Assembly: GCA_029204225.1 (NCBI GenBank)
Contig: CM055096.1
Coordinates: 30,636,557-30,700,556 of the forward strand
Reading direction: 5' to 3'
DNA length: 64,000 bases
Origin: Diphasiastrum complanatum
Taxonomy: Eukaryota > Streptophyta > Lycopodiopsida > Lycopodiales > Lycopodiaceae
Within the stretch, counting starts at the first letter, position 1, and the number at the start of each line of letters is the position of its first letter. A program made the position numbers and the translations under genes. Of this stretch, positions 21,925 through 33,040 are shown in pieces. Below the pieces are notes generated by a model. It saw nothing but the letters and a program-made list of their open reading frames with translations, ran no database searches and had not been told where the DNA came from.

Positions 21925-22829
21925 TCATCTTCATCGAAGATCAGTTTATTGACCTCAAGGGAAAAGGAAAAGCCCATATAGTCGACTTGTCCGACTCTTC
22001 CAACATATTGAACTTTCCATTTCCTCAGTCGACTATTCCTATTGAAGGTCCAAGCTCATCTACTCACGACGAACAACCTATCAATAGCGAATCTGAAAAT
22101 GATGATGTTGCAGTTCAACAACTACAGCGTGATGAAAAAGATCAACTTCTTTTATTACCCAAAAGATTATCAAGAACTAGTAGACCACCTAATAGGTATA
22201 TCGATGAGTCTAGAACTTACCTTGTTCAGAAGCCGACGACTATCAAAGAGGAACTCAATCACTCCGATTTTGATCTCTGGAAAAAAAGATATGGATAAAG
22301 AGTATTCATCTCTTATCAAGAACTAAACATGGATGATTGTCGAATTACTTGCAACAGAGATGTAGTTGATTGCAAATGGATTTTCAAAATCAAATACAAG
22401 GCCGATGGAATCGTCAACAGAAGAAAAGCTCGACTTGTTGTCAAAGGATTTTCTTAGGTACATAATGTCGATTATACTAAGACTTTCACTATAGAAGTTA
22501 AGCATTTTTCTATTCGACTCGCGGCTATCATTTGCCACTGCAGCAGATTTGGAAATACATCAAATGGATGTACAAACAACATATCTTAACGGAGTTATCG
22601 AAGAGGACATTTACATGGTGCAAACTAAAGGTTACAATATCGAAGGTAAACATAATCATGTGTGTAAACTCCATAAAGCACTTTATGGCTTGAAGCAATC
22701 TGCTCGAGCATGATTTCAAAGGATCGATACTTTTCTAATTGATCACGACTACAACCAACCTCTTCAGATTCCAATGTTTACTTCAAGACAGTGCAACAGT
22801 CTTTTATCATCATCACTTTGTATGTGGAT
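21925..22829 (+). pseudogene. copia B2 fragment (linker and RT start)
   Basis: Coding sequence resumes immediately after the LTR of C with IFIEDQFIDLKGKGKAHIVD, then the linker (KRLSRTSRPPNRYIDESRTY) and the RT start (KPTTIKEELNHSDFDLWK, MDKEYSSLIKN followed by TAA). Later pieces show LEIHQMDVQTTYLNGVIEEDIYM and KLHKALYGLKQSARA. It ends inside the catalytic motif (IIITLYVD) at 22829, where the LTR of element E begins. It is a diverged relative of B (10195-12005), carrying stops and frameshifts. C inserted at its left end and E at its right. Confidence 0.82.
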
Positions 22830-23688
22830 TGATAAAATTTCAGTTAAAGGACAATAATGATTGTACTTAACAATCATAGAGAGTTATTGGTTGCTTAATC
22901 AATGGACCTATCAAGTTCTACACATTAGATCTTAATCTAGATTCACTACACTTAGATTTAAGCAAGAGCAATGGATCAAAACATCATAAAGTAGTGAAAG
23001 TGGCCTCACACATGTGGAATACTGTCCACAATACGGCCTGCACCTGAAACAACAAGTACTTTGGTTCTTGATAGCAATCATTCATAAAAATCACAATTCT
23101 AATGACTAGAAACTCACGAAAGTGTAGAATGCAAAAGTCTCATCAATCTCATTAGCAAAATGATAATCCTTTTATGGATCAAGTACATCCACGAGTCTGG
23201 TATAGTCTAGCAGGTCTTCACACGTGTGAAGAGTGCCACATCACTCAGATCTATCTATTTGATCCATCCTTGATCCTTATCCAAAGTTGACCTTCTAGAA
23301 TATGGCTAAATTCCAAAGAGCTAGTCTCCTAGAATATAGGAATATTCCTGACAAAATAGGATCTAAGGAAAATGGTCAAGTATTATCTTCTAGGACTCTA
23401 TACACACGTGTGAACATCCACTTGCCATGTGGGAGCATTTACTCATGCACATGCAAGGATAAGCTAACTTCTAGGTGACTAGTCAAGTTGACTAAAAACT
23501 AGTCATATCATGTTCACACTTGATTGATTGATACAAAATCAAAGTAAATATTCACAAATATGAAAAGTACTTTTTTTCACACGTGGGAACTGGCTCCACA
23601 CGTGTGAAATCAGATCATGAACATTGTTCTAATGATTGATCTTTATTTACAATAAACAATGTCAAGTGAGAAGTGACAATTTTCAACA
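22830..23688 (-). repeat. 3' LTR of element E (minus strand)
   Basis: On the minus strand this 859-bp LTR starts TGTTGAAAATTGTCAC right after the polypurine tract gtgaggaggag (reverse complement at 23689-23699) and ends CTGAAATTTTATCA. It contains TTCACACGTGTGAA at 23217-23230 and further CACACGTGTGAA words at 23403 and near 23596. It interrupts the YVDD motif of copia B2. Confidence 0.82.
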
Positions 23689-23699
23689 CTCCTCCTCAC

Positions 23700-24130
23700 T
23701 TCTAGCTTGGCAAATCTAATGTACATCTATCTACAATTCCAAGATCATATCTTAACTTGAAAAATGGATCTTTGGACAATGTCTGGGTTAAGATATCAGC
23801 TATGCATTCGGATGATGGTACATGTAGTTGCACCTCCTTGGATTGTACCTTCTCCCTCACAAAGTGGTGAGCTATCTCAATATGCTTTGTTCTAGCATTA
23901 TGCCTTCATCATCATTTCCAGTCATAATGATGTGATCAACATAAAGCACCAAAATGATGATCTTTCCTTCATTACATTTGAAATATAAAGAAGGTCTATA
24001 CGCACTTAGTACAAAGCCAAGGGAATAGAGAAAATCATGCAACCTAGAGTACCAAGCTCTAGGTGCTTGCTTCAAGCCATATAGGCTCTTCCTTAAGTAG
24101 CACACTTTTTATCCTCACCAACCTTGATGA
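23700..24130 (-). pseudogene. element E RT-RNase H remnant (distal part)
   Basis: On the minus strand, RT residues (LRKSLYGLKQAPRAWYSRLHDF, then LVLYVDHIIMTGNDDEG; YVDD changed to YVDH) join directly to the RNase H C-terminus (TKHIEIAHHFVREKV, CIADILTQTLSKD) near 23900, so about 0.7 kb of pol is deleted. A one-base loss near 24110 puts a stop before the RT segment. The sequence is interrupted at 24130 by element F and continues at 30384. Confidence 0.85.
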
Positions 24131-24926
24131 TGTTAAAAATTGAAAAACAATCCATATTGATTTCTTGGCTTGCTACAAATGTTGTACCATGCAAGTATGT
24201 AGCTCATTAATGCAAAATGCCAAGTTTGGCCTACATAGAGCTCGAGCTACATGGTTATGTATTATCTAATTTGATAAATGCAACTTGCATATAGTTTGTA
24301 GACATAGAATTAGCATGATTATGCTTGTAGAAACTCGTGGCAATTCACAGGCATTAATTGTAAGTGATCCATAGTGACATGCAAGGCATGCACAAAGTGT
24401 AATGGACACATGCATGATGATTTGGACATTTCTAGTTAGAACTAGTACACTTGTAAAAAGTTGGTAGAATTTCATGCATGACAAGTGACAAATGTCACAT
24501 AGACTCTAGATGTCACTTTAGATGTCATTTTGAAATGGATGGATGTGGTTCTACCACGAGCTACCTCAAACTCCATAAATATGTGTAGCTCTCCACACAA
24601 TCAATGATGAAGAACCAAAGTTTTGTAGCTATCTCATGTCATTTTGGATCTAAACTAATATTGCTTGTTATCTCTCTAGCTTTCTCTCTCTAACTCGTGT
24701 TGAGACTAATGCTCATACACTAGAATCTTGTACTTTTATTCATTCTTTGATTCATTGCTATTATATTCTATTGATTAGCATGCTAGATTGTGAATTAGCC
24801 ATTTCTTCTGAACTAGATCTTGTTGATCAATCTAGAATCAGGTTATAGTGCCAATCACAAAGCTTAATCAAAATCAATCACTCTTGTGGACATTCCCCAC
24901 ACGTGTGAATTTTGAAAATTTTGTCA
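24131..24926 (+). repeat. 5' LTR of element F
   Basis: The 796-bp LTR runs from TGTTAAAAATTG to GAAAATTTTGTCA and directly precedes TGGTATCAGAGCC. A TATA-like ccataaatatg lies near 24572, and CCACACGTGTGAATT lies near its right end (24898-24911). Confidence 0.93.
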
Positions 24927-25699
24927 TGGTATCAGAGCCTCATTAAGCTTTGCATGCTAACAACTCTGATTGTACAAGAAACTGAGAGCTAAATCAAGCA
25001 AAAAAAGAACAGTTTTGCATTTTTTCTAACATTTCTCTGAAGTGTATTTGGATCAAATCGGACTTGAACTGAATTTTTAGACCTGAATTGAGGTAGTACG
25101 GAATTCTGGAATTTCGCATGTGTGAAAATCAGAGATTTTCAGTCCCTTTGTTCACCTTACTTATAGATCCAAAGATAGCAGTGTTATAGCTTGATGGAAA
25201 GCATTTGATCTGTACTTTCCATAGAAATTGAAACCAAATCAATTTGATATTTCTAGCAAGAGTTATAAGCTCTTAAACATGATAGGGATAGGTCCAAAAT
25301 CTGAGTGACAACATTTTGATTTGATTCAATTATACTTTGTTCTGAATCCATTGTTTTGAGCATCCAACACAAGAAACTGTAGATCAAGATTGAGTTTGAA
25401 GTATTTGAACACCCTTTGAGCCTTCTGAGTGTCAATAGTGTTTTCTTTTGAAGCATTTCACACGTGCCAAAAGTATGATTCAAACCAGCCAAAGTGTCTC
25501 AAACCACTTTTTGTGTCTGATCTAGATAACTTGTCTTGTGGAATATTTGAGATTCATCTCAATTATAGTTGCAAGTGTTTCACATAGGAAGGTAGTTCAG
25601 CCTTGAAAATACCTATAGTGAAAGAGAGTAGCAACTCTAAGTCTGATAGGAACAAGCTCAAACATATCTCAATCCAATAACTAAGAAGTCTTCATTATA

Positions 25700-25955
25700 A
25701 TGGCATCTCAGGGAGGATATCTTCTAGAGGCCAGTGAAAGACTAAACACTTCTAGTTACTCAATCTGGAAGTTAAGAATGGAGTCTGTTTGATACTCCAG
25801 GATCTTATGGATATTGTGCTTGGTGTTGAGGAGGAGCCTCAAGAACAGGTTGAAATTCCTAAATATAAGAAGAGAGCTAGAATGGCTCTACATTTCATTA
25901 AGATGAATGTATCTAGTGAAATTTTGAGAGAGATAGGATCTTGCACTACATCACT
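25700..25955 (+). pseudogene. element F gag, internally deleted
   Basis: The start MASQGGYLLEASERLN matches the copia Gag N-terminus, and Trp23 is present. One base is missing near 25790 (a TGA results), after which QDLMDIVLGVEEEPQEQ and KKRARMALHFIKMNVSSEIL follow. At about 25950 the frame leaps from the GSCTTS region to Lys-rich sequence just before the zinc knuckle, removing roughly 400-450 bp compared with C or H. No complete Gag can be made. Confidence 0.85.
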
Positions 25956-26714
25956 CATCCCTCTAACTCAAAAACCAAGAAGAAGAAAGTGAAGTGCTTC
26001 TTTTGTGGCAAAAAGGGGCACTATGCCTCTAATTGCTTTAAGAAGAAAAACCAAATCAAGCAAGCTAATCTCTCCAAAGAGATTGAAGAAGATTCTGTTG
26101 CAAGTGATGGAGAAGGATCATTTATGGTGTCTAGTTTTTCATCATCACCTTTCAAAAAAGATGGAGCCTGGTATATAGATAGTGGAGCTTCTTCACACAT
26201 GTGTTGCTCACAGGAGTCATTTGACTCAATCTTACCTTACAAAGGACTAAAGAGATCTATTTATACTGCTAATGATCATGAGTGTTCAATAGAAGGAATT
26301 GGCAACATTCCATTGAAACTTGCTTCTTCAAAAGTTCTTGCACTTTCTAATGTTCTTTTCATTCCAAAACTTACAAAGAACTTAATTAGTGTGAGAAAGT
26401 TGCTTGATAATGGATGTGATGTAAAGTTCAACTCCAATACTTGTTTTATCAAGAAAAATGATGAGATCCTTGCTGATGGATCAAGATGTGGTGGAATTTT
26501 TAAATTAAATTTTTATGAGAATGCAAACCTTTGTGAAGTTGCTTTGTTATCTAAGGAGGAGCTGTGGCATACAAGGTTGGGACATCCTAACTTTACATCT
26601 ATGTCTTCTATGGTTAAGAAGGAGAAGGCTATTGGTCTTCCAAAATTTCTTGCTAAAGATTTCAAGCTTTGTGAGGCTTGTGCCATTGCAAAGTCACACA
26701 GAAAGCCATATTAA
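25941..26714 (+). pseudogene. element F zinc knuckle, protease and integrase N-terminus
   Basis: The 257-codon frame has a CCHC knuckle (CFFCGKKGHYASNC), the aspartic protease start WYIDSGASSHMCC, the protease body up to NVLFIPKLTKNLISVRKLL, and the integrase H2C2 region (LWHTRLGHPNFTS then CEACAIAKSHRKP). It ends at a TAA by frameshift at the point where relatives read on into the integrase core, which continues in the frame from 26678. Confidence 0.88.
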
Positions 26715-27805
26715 AAGTCTTTATAAAGACTACTTATCCATTGGAACTCATACATTCAAATGTACATTTTTTCTCTTCTAAAAGTATTGGTGGTGCAACA
26801 TGTTTTGTCACCTTTATTGATGACTTTACTAGATACACTTGGTTGTATCTACTTTCTTCAAAGGCTATGGTTTTTTATCATTTCCTTATCTTCAAAGCTT
26901 ATGTAGAAAAACAGTTTTCTTGCAAAGTTAAAGCTTTAAGATGTGATGGAGGAGGTGAATATATCTCCAACAAGTTTCATAATTATTGTGAAGGTGAAGG
27001 AATAAAGAGAGAATTTTCTTGTGCCTATTCTCCATCCCAAAATGGAGTAGCTGAGAGGAAAAACAGATCTTTATGTGAATGTGCTAAAGAAATGCGAGTA
27101 GCAGCTTCTTTGCCTATTGAATATTGGGGTGAAGCTATAAATTGTGCAAACTATTTGTGCAATAGATTACCTCACAATGCTCTTGCTGGAAAAACACCTT
27201 TTGAAGTCTTGTTTCAGAAGAAACCTAAGGTAGATCACCTTAGAGTTTTTGGTTGTACTTGCTTTGTTAATATGCCCTTGGAAACAAGGAAAAGAGATGA
27301 TCCTAATTCTGTTAAAGGGATCATGGTTGGATATGCATCCAACAAGAAAGCTTACAAAATCTATATTCCCTCTACCTCAACTACAATTGAGAGTAGAGAT
27401 GGTATATTCCATGAAGATCAAAAATACATTCTTGAGAAGGCCAAGTTCAAATATTCTCACAAAGATACTCCAATCATCACCCTTGAAGAACATCATGGAG
27501 AGATGGGGCCGAGATTTGAGGAGGAGTCACCTCGAATTTTTTCACCAAGGAGATCTCAAAGAGAAAGATCCGGGCCTAGAAGGCTTACCTATGAAGATAG
27601 AGGAAAGCAAGTGAAAATCAACTCCACTAATTGTGCCCATGTTATTTCTCATGAGGAGCCGAAGGATGTATATGATGCTATCAACTCAAAGGAATGGTAC
27701 CTTGCCATAAAGGAGGAATATGATGCTTTGATGGCCAATAATACATGGGAGCTTGTGGATCTTCCATCCAACAAGCATACCATTGGTTGCAAATGGGTTT
27801 TTTGA
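26715..27805 (+). pseudogene. element F integrase core and linker
   Basis: The long frame covers the rve core and the integrase-RT linker. The second catalytic Asp (RCDGGGEYIS) and the Glu (SQNGVAERKNRSL) are present, but the first Asp is replaced by Asn (ELIHSNVHF, where relatives have HSDVH), which should abolish strand transfer. FGCTCFVNMP, DDPNSVKGIMVGYASNKKAY and RFEEESPRIFSPRRSQ follow. The frame ends at TGA (27803-27805) in KWVF-R-VKY, where CGA would be expected. Confidence 0.88.
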
Positions 27806-29196
27806 GTCAAGTATAATCAAGATGGCACAATCAACAAGTACAGGGCTAGGCTTTGTGTTAAAGGCTTTTCTCAAGTATATGGACTTGATTATGAGGAGAC
27901 CTTTGCCCCAGTTGCAAAGATGGTGTCAATTAGAATCATAATTTCTCTTGCTTGTTTTTTCAATTGGCAAATTCTTCAACTAGATATTTCTAATGAATTT
28001 CTAAATGGCTATCTAGAAGAAGAGATCTATATGGATCAACCTATTGGGTGCATCCATGATGAAGAAAAAGTTTGCTTGCTCTTCAAAAGTTTATATGGAT
28101 TAAAGCAACCTCCAAGGTCATGGTATTCTCGACTTAACACCTTTCTTGAGTCACTAGGATTTAATCTTAGTAACTACGATCCTTCCTTATATGTCAAGTT
28201 TTTTGATAAAGATATTGTCATCCTTCTTATTTATGTTGATGATATCATTCTGACAGAAAGTTGTATTAAGTTAATTGAGGAAACCAAGATCGCACTTGGA
28301 AAAGAGTTCAAGATGCAAGATCTTGAAAAAATTCACTATATTCTAGGATTAGAGATTGACTTTCTTAAAGATAAAGCTTTTGTATGTCAATCTAAGTATG
28401 CTCTTTCAATGTTAAAAAAGTTCAATATGTTGAATTGTAAGAGTATAGAAACACCTATGGAGCAAAATGTAAAGGACTCTAACAAAGGTGATGAAAGACC
28501 CTTCGAGGACATCACAATTTTTAGAAGTCTTATAGGCTCCTTAATTTGGCTCATAATAACTAGACTTGACATAAGCTTTAGTGTTCATAAGTTGAGCCAG
28601 GCTATGCAAAATCCTTCAGTTTATCATTGAAAAATGGCCAAAAGAGTGCTTAGATATATATCTTCAACTTTTGATTTTGGTTTATTGTATAAAAGTGAAG
28701 ATCTTTCTATTATTGGTTATTTTGACTCAGATTTTGCAAGTGATAGAGCAGATTGAAAATCTACAAGTGCTTATGTCATATATCTTGGAGGAAACTTGAT
28801 ATCTTGGCTTTCAAAAAAGCAAGATACTGAATCACTCTCATCATGTGAAGCTGAGTACAAGGCGCTCACTACAACAACAAAGGAAGTGCTTTGGATCAAG
28901 ACGTTACTAGTGGAGCTAAAGATAATTATGGAAGAAGATATACTATGATCATGTGTGACAACATTTCAGCTCAAGCCCTTGCCAACAACCCAATATTCCA
29001 TGCAAGGAGCAAGCATATCGAAGTTGCACATCACTTCATGAGAGAGAAGCTCATTGGAGGTGAAATCAAATTGGAGCACATCGACACATCATCTTGCATT
29101 GCTGATATGCTCACCAAACCTTTGAGCAAAAGTTCCTTCAACAAGCATAGAGCCAACCTTGGAGTTATACCAAGATCCATGTTCAAATCAATATAG
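27806..29196 (+). pseudogene. element F reverse transcriptase and RNase H
   Basis: RT is nearly complete: YNQDGTINKYRARLCVKGF, QLDISNEFLNGYLEEEIYM, SLYGLKQPPRSWYSRL and LIYVDDIILT (YVDD intact), ending with IETPMEQNVK. RNase H has DSDFASDRAD, KSTSAYVIYLGG, SSCEAEYKAL and SKHIEVAHHFMREKL, and ends ADMLTKPLSKSSFNKHRANL. Inactivating TGA codons occur at about 28628 (Trp position after VYH) and 28756 (Arg position before KST), and there is a frame change near 28890. The stops fit G-to-A or C-to-T transitions. Confidence 0.9.
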
Positions 29197-29213
29197 ATCA
29201 TTTTTAGGAGGAG

Positions 29214-30383
29214 TATTAAAATTGAAAAACAATCCATATTGATTTCTTGGCTTGCTACAAATGTTGTACCATGCAAGTATGTAGCTCATTAATGCAAAAT
29301 GCCAAGTTTGGCCTACATAGAACTCGAGCTACATGGTTATGTAATATCTAGTTTGATAAATGCAACTTGCATATAGTTTGTAGACATAGAATTAGCATGA
29401 TTATGCTTGTAGAAACTCATGGCAATTCACATGCATTGATTGTAAGTGATCCATAGTGATATGCAAGGCATGCACAAAGTGTAATGGACACATGCATGGT
29501 GATTTGGACATTTCTATTAGACATTAGAGGAGTTTTGAGCTCCTTAAAGACCCTTTAAGAATTTGTGCAAGATGTAGTTTATATTATTAAAATATTATAA
29601 CACTAATACTTTTGACTTGCCATAACTTTTTAGTAATAGCTTAGAAGTATATCATCTAACATATCATTGAAAGCCCTTGTCGAGCGCTTTCCAATGCACT
29701 AAGCTTCGCTAAATTTGGACTTACCACTAAAAAGTTATGCCATTTTTAGTGTGGATTCAAAATGTGGACTAAAAAAGTTACGTTACGTAAATTTCAAATT
29801 TGAGTGTTTTGATTGGTCCATGTGTAAGAAAAATTGAGAAAAAATATCAAAAGAATTTTTACAAAGGGTCTTTTTTGGATTTAGAACTCCTCTAATGACT
29901 AGTACACTTGTAAAAAGTTGGTAGAATTTCATGCATGACAATTGACAAATGTCACATAGACTCTAGATGTCACTTTAGATGTCATTTTGAAATGGATGGA
30001 TGTGGTTCTACCTCGAGCTACCTCAAACTCCATAAATATGTGTAGCTCTCCACACAATCAATGATGAAGAACCAAAGTTTTGTAGCTATCTCATGTCATT
30101 TTGGATCTAAACTAATATTGCTTGTTATCTCTCTAGCTTTCTCTCTCTAACTCTTGTTGAGACTAATGCTCATACACTGAAATCTTGTACTTTTATTCAT
30201 TCTTTGATTCATTGCTATTATATTCTATTGATTAGTATGCTAGATTGTGAATTAGCCATTTCTTTTGAACTAGATCTTGTTGATCAATCTAGAATCAGGT
30301 TATAGTGCCAATCACAAAGCTTAATCAAGATCAATCACTCTTGTGGACATTTTCCACACGTGTGAATTCTGGAAATTTTGTCA
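29214..30383 (+). repeat. 3' LTR of element F, interrupted by a TIR element
   Basis: The LTR runs from TATTAAAATTG (the first TG changed to TA) to GGAAATTTTGTCA. Without the 376-bp insertion at 29522-29897 it is about 794 bp and nearly identical to the 5' LTR, including CCACACGTGTGAATT near its right end. Confidence 0.92.
29522..29897. mobile_element. 376-bp TIR element (MITE-like) inside the 3' LTR of F
   Basis: The segment is absent from the 5' LTR of F and is bounded by perfect 13-bp terminal inverted repeats, CATTAGAGGAGTT (29522-29534) and AACTCCTCTAATG (29885-29897). It is AT-rich and has no reading frame, so it would rely on a transposase from elsewhere. No clear target duplication is seen: the uninterrupted LTR reads ctagttagaactag at this spot. 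Because only one LTR carries it, it arrived after F integrated. A stretch near 29779-29830 resembles 8289-8345. Confidence 0.75.
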
Positions 30384-30840
30384 GATGAAGCCCTCGGGTT
30401 GCATCATGTAGATTTCCTCTTCTAAGAAGCCATTCAAGAAAGCATTTGTCACATCCATTTGGTAGAGATCCCACTTGAACAAAATAGCAATGCAAATGAT
30501 TAATCTAATAGTTTCAGGCTTAGCTACAGGTGCAAATGTTTCTTCATTAACCAATCCTTTTACTTGAAAAAATACTTTAGCAACACGCCTAGCCTTGTAC
30601 TTACTAATAGATCCATCTTGATTGTACTTTATTCTATAAATCCACTTACATGCAAGTGGCTTCTTCCCTCTTGGAAGATTTACAAGATTCCAAGTATGAT
30701 TTTCTTCTAATGCATCATACTCTACTTGCATTGCATCTCTCCAAACGTTAGATCTATATGCTTCTTCAAAAGATGATGGTTCTTCAAGCAAAGTAGCTAA
30801 GAAGGAGTAAGAGGTAGAAGATGTAGAGTCTTCCTTTTAC
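30384..30840 (-). pseudogene. element E linker and RT start (proximal part)
   Basis: On the minus strand a 136-codon frame (30381-30791) encodes EEPSSFEEAYRSNVWRDAM, EENHTWNLVNLPRGKKPL, CKWIYRIKYNQDGSISKYKA and YQMDVTNAFLNGFLEEEIYM, ending MQPEGFI at the F insertion; the continuation IKVGEDKK is at 24130 downward. Upstream (30792-30840) a few linker codons remain before stops. The rest of E (gag to integrase, 5' LTR) is missing. Confidence 0.88.
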
Positions 30841-32267
30841 TACTTAGCTTCTGCATGAAAGATCAATCCGTCTCAAATATATTGGAAGCTAGGGAAATAA
30901 GGTGATTCAGTCTACTGCTTGCATGCAGCGTTTTCTATGCCTCCACAAGTTGTATGGGTCACTTTGCAGATTAGACCACTGTTTCAGACAGAACTTATGT
31001 AAATTGCAGATGCCAAAATATTCTCAAAATATTCAGACAGAACTTCAGTAAATAGGAAAGACCAACTCCATAGTCGGTATGATAATAATCTCCCAAAAAT
31101 AGAAATTCAGTACCATGAATCCAATGGTCAACCTAGTTAACTCTTTACCAATGTAAGCTACTCCAATCATCTCAAAATAATTTACCACTTCTTTGTATTC
31201 CAAGAGAAATAAACGTTAACCTTAGAAGTTATTTAAATTACAGTTGTCAGAATATCCTCAAGATGGAAAATCAAAATAATAGTGAAGGCCTATCATCGAA
31301 TCCAAACACCAGAGAACCAAAATCTTCATGTCAGCATCAAAAGAAATCATAAATTCAATTCCTGAACACCAGAAATAACAACAGTATAAGAATAATAGTG
31401 CAGGAACAGACCTACATACAAGAAATGTAGATCCATTGTTTGCAAACTCTGGACTACGTTTACTGCTTATAGCGTCCTAAATAATGTTTGCTCCTTATCC
31501 AATGTTAATTATTTGCGCAGCACCTCTACAAAAGACATGTAACAACAACAAAAAAGAGACAACCAAAGTCTATCAATACTTGTGGTACAATGACCACGTT
31601 TCCTGCATGTTGATTGAAGCAAAAGGCAAACAAAAAGCAAATTGAAAAGCAAACTGTAGCATGCAAGTCAATATTTTCTCCATGCAAGCAAAAACAAAGC
31701 AAAGTGTATCATGCAAGACAATTCTTTTGACATGCATGATTTTGCATAAGAGAATCTTTAATTAAGGTCCAACACTAAAAACTTAAGACCACTACCATGC
31801 TTTTTCCTTTAACGTTGACTTTCTTCCAAACTTCATTGACCAACCTCAACACATATTATTGCCTTTGCAAAGCAATGCCAAAAAACAAGATAATCTTTAA
31901 GATCATGTCAAGCTTTACTTTAAAATGATATAAAATTTCAGATCTGAAAAAATAATAATTAAAACATTTTGCTTTAATATGATTTATAAAAATATTGTAA
32001 TGCTCAAACTCACCAAGAATCAAAACACTTCATATTTAAGCATATGCTCACAATAGCTTATGCTTTATGGCGAAGCTATAATGGACTTGAATTAAGTGAA
32101 TAAAAAACACAAACTTAAATAGTTAGAGATGAAACTTTTAAAAAATTCCACCCACGAATTGAGTCATTAATTTATGGTTTGCATTGTGCATTACATCCAT
32201 ACATGCTGGCATGTATAAAGATGGCGGACGTGGGTTTTAATATTCGTTGCACATCTTTCCCATCCTC
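30841..32267. other. no recognisable gene
   Basis: This AT-rich sequence has no frame with a known domain. Short direct repeats (ttcagacagaactt near 30983 and 31035) occur. It probably includes the upstream region of the glycosyltransferase gene. Confidence 0.4.
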
Positions 32268-32272
32268 CCTCT

Positions 32273-32303
<31 letters not shown>
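32268..32303. repeat. (CT)n microsatellite
   Basis: A CT tract is pure from 32279 to 32303, with related ctccct words before it. It lies about 750 bp upstream of the glycosyltransferase ATG; CT tracts are common near plant promoters and 5' leaders, but no role is shown. Confidence 0.9.
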
Positions 32304-32433
32304 GTCCGTTCTATTGTGCAGCATGAAGATAGAGCGACCAATCAAACAGGTATATCTTTTAGCTACTAGCATATCCTTTAGCTACAGTTCAAGTTTGAAA
32401 TGACTATCGAAGTACTGAAACTTTTAGACGGTC

Positions 32434-32513
32434 CTGACAAGAAACCTTTAGATCTCAAATGCAGGCTCTAGATCTGACAAGAAACCTTTAGATCTCAAAT
32501 GCAGGCTCTAGAT
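32434..32513. repeat. 40-bp tandem duplication
   Basis: Two identical 40-bp units (each starting ctgacaagaaacctttagat) occupy 32434-32473 and 32474-32513. The region 32514-33040 has short frames but no domain I recognise; it may be the 5' UTR or an upstream intron of the glycosyltransferase gene. Confidence 0.9.
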
Positions 32514-33040
32514 CTAACAGGAATGGACTTAGATTTTAATTTGTAAGGCTATATGAGCAATTATAAGGGTGGCAACAACACATGTTGTGAATGCGATAGT
32601 TTGCATCAGTGGTATGACTTTCACGGAATCTCTCCGTTCATGGCTTCTTCAAATAGAAACCGCATGTTCCTCAGTATAGCTATGTTGGTTTCTCATGTTT
32701 AGACATTGAAAATCTTTGAATATATTTCGGTCGTCCATACAAGAGGAGGAAAATGTTCCTCATGAGCAACTACCAAGAATTCTGGAGACTGAAAGGCTTC
32801 AATATTGCTGTAAGAGATTTGAGACAAAAAAAATATTTCAGGAAAACGTTTCCATGTTTCTTCAAATTTTGCATCCACTGACTCTCTCAATCTCTACTTC
32901 ATATGAATGAAGGATACACAAAATTAAGGCGAAATTCACGTTGCCCAGATTGCCGTCACTGTTGCAGGTTCAATCAGAATCCTATATTCTTAGTGATTAT
33001 CGCAAGTATTAAGACGAGATAAGGTTGACAGTTGGTTCAT

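Larger units (their letters stand above)
24131..30383 (+). mobile_element. Ty1/copia element F, near full length, TSD GATGA
   Basis: The element has two closely similar LTRs, a primer-binding site at 24927-24939, gag from the ATG at 25700, protease, integrase, RT and RNase H, and a purine tract aggaggag before the 3' LTR. It is flanked by an exact GATGA duplication (24126-24130 and 30384-30388), and minus-strand E coding sequence is continuous across the insertion. The near-identity of the LTRs marks F as young, but every reading frame is broken. Its 3' LTR carries a later 376-bp insertion. Confidence 0.95.

Noticed and set aside
32546-32910. Possible upstream exon of the glycosyltransferase
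   Set aside because: Short frames overlap on both strands without family similarity or clear splice signals; the protein is complete at its N-terminus from 33041.
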